Below, one piece after another: positions 7,301 to 11,563 of a stretch of 11,563 nucleotides of DNA. Origin of the DNA: an uncultured Spirochaetaceae bacterium (GTDB lineage: Bacteria > Spirochaetota > Spirochaetia > Treponematales > Treponemataceae). Position 1 is the stretch's first letter. Every line of letters begins with the position of its first letter. Location: positions 1-11,563 of the forward strand of contig CACYDQ010000041.1 of the NCBI GenBank assembly GCA_902773215.1, written 5' to 3'. A program made the translations under genes and the position numbers. The notes under the pieces are model-generated. The model worked only from the letters and a program-made list of their open reading frames with translations, was not told the origin of the DNA and did not search any database.

Positions 7301-7392
7301 AGGATTCCTCCGTGGTCATCCTCTGCCCCAGGGCAATCATGGATGATAAAGTTGTCGAATCTACTGGAAAAATAATCGTCTTGCCGTTATAA
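4369..7392 (+). CDS. M16C family zinc metallopeptidase, PreP-like
   Basis: A 1007-residue protein, typical for the presequence protease (PreP/Cym1) branch of family M16, which degrades unfolded peptides of some tens of residues inside a closed two-half chamber. The inverted zinc motif HxxEH is H65-A-I-E68-H69, with E68 as general base; the third zinc ligand is probably E162 in VVYNEMKGNY, 93 residues on, as the family requires. The M16C-associated hinge and middle region covers roughly 450-720. In the C-terminal half VRTKGGAYG (859-867) supplies the Arg/Tyr pair (R860, Y866) that binds substrate in active members. There is no signal peptide, so it is probably cytoplasmic. The ATG at 4369 has no Shine-Dalgarno, but the homology begins directly after it. 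Its stop overlaps the -10 of the next gene. Confidence 0.95.
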   Translation: MKVNDVYKGFRVLSVSDVRDYDSTAVHLRHEESGLEVFKLLNDDSENCFAFAFRTPCENSTGVAHAIEHSVLCGSKSYPLKDPFISLENQSVNTYLNAYTCPEHTVYPSCSPVKADFFNIFSVYADAVFFPLLKEGAFLQECHRMELDKDGNPCLQGVVYNEMKGNYASFEDVAYDSINRPVMEGSEYVHDSGGDPLVIPSLTYEAFKDYHRRYYCTANCLCYLYGNIPLEEELDFLVEHVTGRVSSYGKKAEYPSPDFSKPVKDRVKAFAPAGEGGEDSRRVVAMNWRLSDGLEKEDLLPFNMQFSFLSELLWGDDSAPVSKKMLASKIGDSVAPYTGFSSASRFPTICFSMSGVREGDEEKFRLLLREVLRDIADKGISNEDFDRTAMTFDFFNREIRRPGGSPFSLSLMRRAVKSWLFGFPPDGALSYREEIESLKRRIKENPALLPGLIDKYLLGNARCSLVSVDPSAEWEKERADKEQKLTKQEFAALGKDKLLADLEKMREFQNSDDDDSCLPHLHLADLPRKLDKITMTEEAAGGVPFFVSREPTNGITYFDIGFPFDTLDPEDYLYVTLLASLVSQVGFTGKAWDEVMSRIGAVSGSFGADARSFNSDLTGQKDSSENPYVERDMFFFRFKCLDEKVKDNLDILSSYLEGMDFSDEKRLTDLLASNANDAKSSVLPDAHHYAMYRASRNRGPKFAIREILLGLTAVVFACKLKDMDIKALSARLEAIYRKILSGGAVIHVTAEEAQIPALRSSVAEFVARNKLAPLCPRPVMTAERAAGLLKLTEFEGEQTQADGKDKPADKICIDEIFVIPGSVAFDAKCCGSSPVNTKESVADQVFAHCLSMTDLWDKVRTKGGAYGVFFNPQALTETSYFVTYRDPKPFLSLSALSDSMNDEKTSVFTDEEVEKAITGCYSSEITPETPSLKGSRGFLWLFTGGSNEKRERRVGQLLDISKEDLKASCLRYRENFDKDSSVVILCPRAIMDDKVVESTGKIIVLPL

Positions 7393-7393
7393 T
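7365..7393 (+). promoter_or_regulatory. Promoter overlapping the peptidase stop codon, predicting leaderless mRNA for the 78-residue protein
   Basis: TGGAAA (7365-7370), a 17-bp spacer, then a perfect TATAAT (7388-7393) that contains the TAA stop of the upstream gene. The ATG at 7402 begins 9 bases after the -10, so transcription should start at or just before it. There is no Shine-Dalgarno. Confidence 0.5.
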
Positions 7394-7401
7394 AGAAGCA
7401 A

Positions 7402-7638
7402 ATGAGTGAGAAGATGAGCAAGGTCGGAAATTTGGTCAAGATGATACGGCAGTTAGTCTCGGACGTGCAGGGCGCGCCATATCCCGGGCAGGGATTCGAG
7501 CCCGAGGTCTATCGGATTTGGTACGAGCACGTCCAGAAGAATGCGCAGGACTGCTATGAGTTCCTTGACGCGAATTTCCCGCTGGAATCCAAGGAGTTCA
7601 ACCAGTCAATTGACAAGATGTTCAAGAAAAATGTTTGA
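7402..7638 (+). CDS. Small hypothetical protein, 78 residues
   Basis: I do not recognise this protein. It is hydrophilic, without a signal peptide or membrane segment, and probably helical. The N-terminal half, SKVGNLVKMIRQLVSDVQ, could form an amphipathic helix; the middle has YPGQGFEPEVYRIWYEHV, rich in aromatics; the tail is lysine-rich (DKMFKKNV). A single Cys (52) is the only obvious metal or redox candidate. The ATG at 7402 is preferred because of the TATAAT 9 bases upstream; ATG at 7414 is possible. It follows the M16C peptidase by 9 bases, so it may also be read through from that gene. Codon use resembles its neighbours, supporting a real gene. Confidence 0.7.
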   Translation: MSEKMSKVGNLVKMIRQLVSDVQGAPYPGQGFEPEVYRIWYEHVQKNAQDCYEFLDANFPLESKEFNQSIDKMFKKNV

Positions 7639-7680
7639 ACAAAAGGTTTAAAACGCCTGTTGCAGATGCCGACCATATAA

Positions 7681-7704
7681 GAAGGAAAAAGGAAGGGTTC
7701 CTTC
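7681..7704 (+). other. Purine-rich hairpin upstream of the tocopherol-cyclase-like gene
   Basis: GAAGGAA (7681-7687) is a perfect inverted match to TTCCTTC (7698-7704) with a 10-base loop; an alternative AAGGAA-GGG-TTCCTT stem competes with it. TATAAG at 7676 just upstream is a weak -10 candidate without a matching -35. The hairpin may lie in the leader and affect translation, or end the preceding transcript weakly. The role is unknown. Confidence 0.35.
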
Positions 7705-7726
7705 TAAAACGTGGGTGGGTATGGCA

Positions 7727-8905
7727 ATGGATTTAAACAAAGTCAGTCGCAGCAGGCGCTATAAGCTTACGGGCTTGTTGAAGAAGAACGGCTTTGACCG
7801 CTGGAGGATAAGTGCAAGCGCGATAAGCTCCGTGACGGGTGAGGAATGTACGTTCTTCATCGAGTTCTACATTGTCAATCCTGCCCTCTCCCCTGACAAA
7901 GCCGTCCTTGGCTTCAAGAGCCGTCTGCCCAAGACCGATACCGATTTGCAATATGCTCTTGCAGGGACGGAGAACGAGAAGACTCTGCTTACCGAGGAAT
8001 TCGTTCAGCCTTCCTTCGTCATGGTCAAAGCCGGAAAGCTTTCCAAACATGGCAAACAGATCAATGCCTATTTCCCCTGTTCCTCGCTCGTGACAGGAAC
8101 TCCTGAGTACATCGTAAAGGTAGGCACGGATGGCAACGATAGCTGCTATATAAAGGCCAACGCGACTTCCGGTTCCATTTCTGTTTCCGGTGCCGACCTT
8201 CTGGAGCGGCCGGAGCTTCTGGGGGATTCCGGCGCCATCGCATGGAACCTGCACTATTCGATAGAGGACGGCTTTTTCCCGAATTTCCGGAGCAAACAGA
8301 CCAACTGGGCGTGCTTCGGGGCGAGGACGAGCATCGCCGGGGTCATCGTGATGGACGGCGAGCAGTTCAATGTCAGCAAGGACAGGTCTTACGGATACTT
8401 CGACAAGAACTGGGGGCGGTGTTTCACGAATCCTTTCCTGCACCTCAGTTCATCAAACATGGTCAGCAACATAAGCGGCAAGAAACTCCTTGAGTCCTGC
8501 TTCGCCATACAGGGGGAGTACAACAGCAGGCTCTGCATCCTCACTTCGATAGAGGGCAAGAAGCTGGAATTCCATGCGGGCAGCCATAAGAAATATAATA
8601 CGATCTATGAGTGCACGCAGATGCCTGAGGACGAGGACGGAATCAAGCTGCACTGGTCCGTCAGCATGGATAACAGAAGCCATGTCATAGACGTGGACAT
8701 TGTATGCAATGCTGAGAAAATGTTTGTCCGCGATTACGAGTGCCCGGAAGGAAACCGCAAGGTGTTGAAGCTGATTGGCGGCGGAAGCGGCACCGGCGAG
8801 GTAAAAATCTATAAGCGGGTCAGAAAAGACCTGGAGCTGATAGAGGACGTGCATATCAGTAACTGCCTCTGCGAGTTCGGTAACATCGAGACAGCCGAGA
8901 AATAA
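7727..8905 (+). CDS. Tocopherol-cyclase-like / lipocalin-fold (AttH/CrtC-like) protein
   Basis: A soluble protein of about 392 residues without a signal peptide or membrane segment. The pattern WNLHYSIEDGFFPNF (173-187), then RSYGYFDKNWGRCF with the FDKNWG core at 225-230, resembles bacterial relatives of plant and cyanobacterial tocopherol cyclase, a two-barrel lipocalin-like fold shared with AttH and hydroxyneurosporene hydratase (CrtC). Family members bind hydrophobic substrates; no tocopherol pathway is expected in a spirochaete, so the substrate is unknown. Starts at GTG 7715, ATG 7721 and ATG 7727 are in frame; 7727 is preferred because GGGTGGG (7713-7719) sits 7 bases before it, but this is weak. 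The gene converges on the FnIII/TPR gene with 15 bases between stops and no terminator. The fold family is moderately certain; the function is not. Confidence 0.7.
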   Translation: MDLNKVSRSRRYKLTGLLKKNGFDRWRISASAISSVTGEECTFFIEFYIVNPALSPDKAVLGFKSRLPKTDTDLQYALAGTENEKTLLTEEFVQPSFVMVKAGKLSKHGKQINAYFPCSSLVTGTPEYIVKVGTDGNDSCYIKANATSGSISVSGADLLERPELLGDSGAIAWNLHYSIEDGFFPNFRSKQTNWACFGARTSIAGVIVMDGEQFNVSKDRSYGYFDKNWGRCFTNPFLHLSSSNMVSNISGKKLLESCFAIQGEYNSRLCILTSIEGKKLEFHAGSHKKYNTIYECTQMPEDEDGIKLHWSVSMDNRSHVIDVDIVCNAEKMFVRDYECPEGNRKVLKLIGGGSGTGEVKIYKRVRKDLELIEDVHISNCLCEFGNIETAEK

Positions 8906-8920
8906 TTACTCACACTTCTT

Positions 8921-10036
8921 TCAGAGCAAGTCAATGCAGGAATCTATCCACTTTCCCGCAAGCTCGGGAAAGCTGTCCTGCACGGTCAGGAATAGGTTTA
9001 GCGCATTTTCGTAGTTGTCGGTGAAGTACTCCGCCTCGGCCAGGTAGAAGGTGGCCCGCTTTGTCGCTCCTTCTTCCCGGTGCTGCGACAGGAATGCGGA
9101 AAGCTTTGTCTTTGCCTGCACGTAGCTGTACTGCATCCAGCCTTCATTGAGAATCTCATACAGAAGCCAGTCGTCTCCCCCTGCCGGGACAACCTGGTCC
9201 TCGCTGAATATGTGGCGGAAGAGGGGCTCGGTCTTCCGTTTGGACTCCTTCCTTGCAGGAAGCAGGAGGGCTGCGTTTCTCTCCGACTGGAAGGAGATTT
9301 GCCGCTCCTTGTTCTGCGTCTCCTCCTCTTCCCGGATGATTTCCGTTACCTTCCGGGAACTTGTGTCGCGCGGAGTGTCCGTGCTCCGCGGCATCGTGCC
9401 CGCCATGACGGGCAAATCCGTCTTGCTCAGGCTTTCTGTTGCCGCCGGCAGGTCATCGGCTGCCAGCTTCCCGCCGCGCGTACCTTCATGTGCGTCAGGT
9501 ATGAGGCTTGCGGTGTAGCCCGGGGCTTGCCCGGCTGAGGCCCGTACCGGGGCAACCGTGGAATTCAAGCCGGGAAGGACTGCGGCGTAGAGCATCCCGG
9601 AATCTTCATCTACCCTGCTGTCGCCGTCCGGCCCGTCAAGCTCCTCGTCGTAGTAGAGCCCGGCATAACCGTCTTCCTTCTTCTGTTTGTCCACAAAGGT
9701 AAGGATTGCATAGTAGTAGGACTTGCCGTCATCTGCCTCGTCGGTATAGGAGATGTGGGTCTTGGGTACGGCTGCTATGGGGAAAAGGGACCTGGCCCGT
9801 GCGCTGCTGTAGATAGGACGCTGGTCACGATAAATTGCGAAGAAGAGAATGCTGCTCCTGTCCTTTCCCTCTGGTAACGTCCAGCTCAGGCGTATCTTGC
9901 CGCCTCCAGCATCCTCTGCCTGCAGGTTCGAGACGCAGAGAGAGTCTCCTGCCTCGCTGCCTGCTGCTTGGGCAGGAGCTATGAAAGCCAGGGCGGACAG
10001 GATCAGCGATGCGAGAAGGACCTTAATCGTTTTCAT
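8921..10036 (-). CDS. Exported protein with fibronectin-III-like domain and TPR-like C-terminus
   Basis: A 371-residue protein with a clear signal peptide: MKTIK, then a hydrophobic core to residue 20 and a probable cleavage after AQA (24). There is no lipobox Cys, so it should be soluble in the periplasm or surface-attached. Residues about 34-116 look like a fibronectin type III domain (IRLSWTLPEG, FFAIYRDQRPI, YYYAILTFVD). An acidic stretch DGPDGDSRVDEDSG (134-147) might bind calcium. Residues about 160-275 are low complexity, rich in Ala, Pro, Ser, Lys and Glu, and probably disordered. The end (326-370) resembles a TPR unit: ATFYLAEAEYFTDNYENALNLFL. It lies 48 bases downstream of the pseudo-rhomboid gene on the same strand, so co-transcription is likely; only a weak AGG precedes its ATG. 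Function unknown. Confidence 0.8.
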   Translation of the reverse strand: MKTIKVLLASLILSALAFIAPAQAAGSEAGDSLCVSNLQAEDAGGGKIRLSWTLPEGKDRSSILFFAIYRDQRPIYSSARARSLFPIAAVPKTHISYTDEADDGKSYYYAILTFVDKQKKEDGYAGLYYDEELDGPDGDSRVDEDSGMLYAAVLPGLNSTVAPVRASAGQAPGYTASLIPDAHEGTRGGKLAADDLPAATESLSKTDLPVMAGTMPRSTDTPRDTSSRKVTEIIREEEETQNKERQISFQSERNAALLLPARKESKRKTEPLFRHIFSEDQVVPAGGDDWLLYEILNEGWMQYSYVQAKTKLSAFLSQHREEGATKRATFYLAEAEYFTDNYENALNLFLTVQDSFPELAGKWIDSCIDLL

Positions 10037-10051
10037 ACAAGCCTATCTTGT

Positions 10052-10080
10052 TTTATCGGGCGAATTTGGTCTTGTGACAA
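10052..10080 (-). promoter_or_regulatory. Weak candidate internal promoter for the exported FnIII protein
   Basis: Minus strand TTGTCA (10080-10075), a 17-bp spacer, then GATAAA (10057-10052), giving a leader of about 9 bases before the ATG at 10036. The -10 is poor, so read-through from the upstream gene is at least as likely. Confidence 0.25.
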
Positions 10081-10084
10081 GGGC

Positions 10085-10849
10085 TTATATGTCAAGGGTC
10101 TCTGTGAAGGTGTCGTCAGAACCGGCCATGACCGTCTCGTCCTTGCTGATGTCCAGCCTTCCTTTCTTCTCGTTCTTGTTCGGCTTTGCTTTGGGCCGTG
10201 CCGCTGTCTTCGGACGGCTCGTACCCGTGCCCTTTCCCAAGATGAAGACGGAGGGGATGCTGCCCGCAATGCCTCCAGCAAGGGAGATGAGGATGGGAAG
10301 GCATGGCTTGAGCATTTCCATGGGGCTGGCCGGCACGATCGGAACGATGACAGCGTATGCGCGGAGGGCGGTGAATGCGAGGAAGGCGAGAATCCAGCTG
10401 AAGGAGATGACCGAACCCGAGAGACTGATGAAGAAGTTCAGGAGGAGCAGCATGAAAATAAGCGGGTCTGGCCCCTGCACGGAAAAACCGGGAATCAGGC
10501 ATGCGATGACCCCCGAGACCAGGGCGGACAGGAGCATCATGACGGCGAGGGGCAGGGATCCGGCCCCCTCCTCTGCGCTCCTCCCCAGAATGAGCAGGAC
10601 AAGGGCGTTCCTGAGCAGGGGAATCCAGCTGTCAGAGCCCAGCACATGGGCGAAGAGGCGGACGTAATCCAGCGGGGCGCGGACATCTATCGTGGAGCAG
10701 GAGAGCAGCCAGCTGGTCAGGCTCTGCCCCTCGGGGAGGGGGAGCCTGCTGTGGATCGAGATATCAAGCGCGTAGGCAGCGATGTATGCGAATACGAGCA
10801 GGATGGTCACGGGCGCATCGAACGAGAAAGAATATCTTTTTTTAGCCAT
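10085..10849 (-). CDS. Rhomboid-fold membrane protein, predicted catalytically inactive (pseudo-rhomboid)
   Basis: A 254-residue protein with about six hydrophobic segments (13-30, 79-90, 101-119, 129-147, 150-170, 182-204) and a polar, lysine-rich tail (206-254). The segment from R64 (RLFAHVLGSDSWIPLLRNAL), continuing LGRSAEEGAGS to LLSALVSG, aligns closely with E. coli GlpG (RYFTHALMHFSLMHILFN... LGGAVEKRLGS... LISALLSG). Active rhomboids need a GxSG serine and a histidine near the last helix. Here the GLSG site reads GPDP (126-129), so the serine is D128; the oxyanion-region histidines are S72 and P77; no His occurs in ISLAGGIAG (188-196). N81 remains. It should therefore bind or traffic membrane clients rather than cleave them. 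The ATG at 10849 has no Shine-Dalgarno but lies exactly 7 bases after a -10. It is the first gene of a probable operon with the exported FnIII protein. Confidence 0.72.
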   Translation of the reverse strand: MAKKRYSFSFDAPVTILLVFAYIAAYALDISIHSRLPLPEGQSLTSWLLSCSTIDVRAPLDYVRLFAHVLGSDSWIPLLRNALVLLILGRSAEEGAGSLPLAVMMLLSALVSGVIACLIPGFSVQGPDPLIFMLLLLNFFISLSGSVISFSWILAFLAFTALRAYAVIVPIVPASPMEMLKPCLPILISLAGGIAGSIPSVFILGKGTGTSRPKTAARPKAKPNKNEKKGRLDISKDETVMAGSDDTFTETLDI

Positions 10850-10855
10850 AGGAAC

Positions 10856-10884
10856 AGTTTAAGCCCAAAGCCCCCTTTTGTCAA
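10856..10884 (-). promoter_or_regulatory. Promoter of the pseudo-rhomboid gene, predicting leaderless mRNA
   Basis: Minus strand: a perfect TTGACA (10884-10879), a 17-bp spacer, and TAAACT (10861-10856). Six bases separate the -10 from the ATG at 10849, so the A of the ATG is the expected first transcribed base. Its -35 overlaps the -35 of the divergent NAD synthetase promoter. Confidence 0.6.
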
Positions 10885-10904
10885 ACCCGGCTTCCTGCTA
10901 TAAT
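10878..10904 (+). promoter_or_regulatory. Promoter of nadE, predicting leaderless mRNA
   Basis: A perfect TATAAT (10899-10904) stands 6 bases before the ATG at 10911, so transcription should begin at the start codon. The -35 is either TTGTCA (10878-10883, 15-bp spacer) or TTTTGT (10876-10881, 17-bp spacer). No Shine-Dalgarno is present. Confidence 0.6.
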
Positions 10905-10910
10905 GCCCGC

Positions 10911-11563
10911 ATGAAGTATTCAGTTCTCAGGGCTGCGGCGGTCAGCCCTTCACTCATAGTGGCGGACTGCGATTACAACGCAGGTCAGATTATCTCCTCC
11001 ATACGGGAGGCATACTCCCGGGGAGCGAGGCTCGCCGTATTCCCCGAGCTGTGCCTGACAGGCTATACCTGCGGGGATCTCTTTGCCCAGAATTCCCTTA
11101 TCAAAGCGGGTGTCAAGGCCCTTCTCCGCATAGCCGACGAGACCCGGGATTTGGGCATCCTGTCCGTCGTCGGGCTGCCTCTCGCCGTGGACGGCGTGCG
11201 CTACAACACGGCGGCCTTCGTCAACAAGGGTGAGGTTCTTGCCATCATCCCCAAGGTTTATATCCCCAATTACGGGGAATTCTACGAGCGGCGCTGGTTC
11301 TCGCCGCCGGTCCGGGGTACGCCCGACACCGTATTCCTGTCCCAGGAGATGTGCGAGGTGCCGTTCGGCCTGAACCTGATGCTGCAGGACAAGGACGACA
11401 ACCTGCTCAAGGTCGCCGCCGAAATATGCGAGGACGCATGGGTTCCCTTCTCTCCGTCCATCCGCCACAGCCTGAACGGGGCGACCGTCATCGTGAACTT
11501 GAGCGCGAGCAACGAGGTCGTCGGCAAGGCAAGCTACCGCAGGCAGCTGGTCTCATCCCTGTC
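10911..11563 (+). CDS. nadE: Glutamine-dependent NAD+ synthetase, N-terminal part (cut by window edge)
   Basis: The first 217 residues of a protein that runs off the right end. They form the nitrilase-type glutaminase domain that frees ammonia from glutamine; the ATP-dependent synthetase domain, which converts deamido-NAD+ to NAD+, would follow outside the window. The nitrilase triad is visible: E46 in VFPELCLTGYTCGDLF, K115 in IIPKVYIPNYGEFYERRWF, and the nucleophile C173 in AAEICEDAW. GYTCGDLF and the NYGEFYE-RRWF segment are characteristic of two-domain NadE rather than of simple amidases. The ATG at 10911 matches the natural start of homologues and lies 6 bases after TATAAT with no Shine-Dalgarno. 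The cytoplasmic enzyme completes NAD biosynthesis. It is divergent from the pseudo-rhomboid gene across 61 bases. Confidence 0.93.
   Translation, partial: MKYSVLRAAAVSPSLIVADCDYNAGQIISSIREAYSRGARLAVFPELCLTGYTCGDLFAQNSLIKAGVKALLRIADETRDLGILSVVGLPLAVDGVRYNTAAFVNKGEVLAIIPKVYIPNYGEFYERRWFSPPVRGTPDTVFLSQEMCEVPFGLNLMLQDKDDNLLKVAAEICEDAWVPFSPSIRHSLNGATVIVNLSASNEVVGKASYRRQLVSSL

Noticed and set aside
9968..10903. 311-codon plus-strand open frame over the pseudo-rhomboid gene and promoter region
   Set aside because: The product is low complexity (Gly, Glu, Asp, Arg) and crosses the 48-bp gap and the divergent promoter; the minus-strand frames have a signal peptide and membrane helices.

Overview
The window looks like chromosomal DNA from a moderately GC-rich spirochaete, most likely a Treponema-type organism. 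The main pointers are a solitary FliG with a long N-terminal extension, resembling the extra FliG (FliG1) of spirochaetes, a PreP-like M16C metallopeptidase, and a rubrerythrin fitting an anaerobic lifestyle. This placement is inference: there is no rRNA or tRNA here to confirm it. I see no insertion sequence, prophage, CRISPR array, tRNA or rRNA.

Layout from left to right. The 3' part of a multi-pass membrane protein, probably GT-C glycosyltransferase-like (to 1343, +), converges on rubrerythrin (1433-1972, -), with a stem-loop terminator between them. Rubrerythrin diverges from a FliG homologue (2125-3486, +). A 276-bp non-coding stretch holds a perfect 18-bp A/T palindrome flanked by two DnaA-box-like 9-mers and leads to ssb (3763-4248, +). 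Next come a large M16C peptidase (4369-7392, +), a 78-residue protein of unknown function (7402-7638, +) whose predicted promoter overlaps the peptidase stop codon, and a tocopherol-cyclase-like (lipocalin-fold) protein (7727-8905, +). That gene converges, with a 15-bp gap, on a two-gene minus-strand unit: a rhomboid-fold membrane protein lacking the expected catalytic residues (10849-10085), then an exported protein with a fibronectin-III-like domain and a TPR-like tail (10036-8921). The unit is divergent from a gene for glutamine-dependent NAD+ synthetase (10911 to the right edge, +).

Most genes look like independent housekeeping units: oxidative-stress defence, flagellar motor, replication/repair, peptide degradation and NAD synthesis. 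The least explained parts are (a) repeated promoter placement that predicts leaderless or nearly leaderless mRNAs without a Shine-Dalgarno sequence for five genes, (b) the pseudo-rhomboid plus exported FnIII/TPR partner, driven from a compact divergent promoter whose -35 boxes overlap those of the NAD synthetase gene, and (c) the DnaA-box-like region upstream of ssb.
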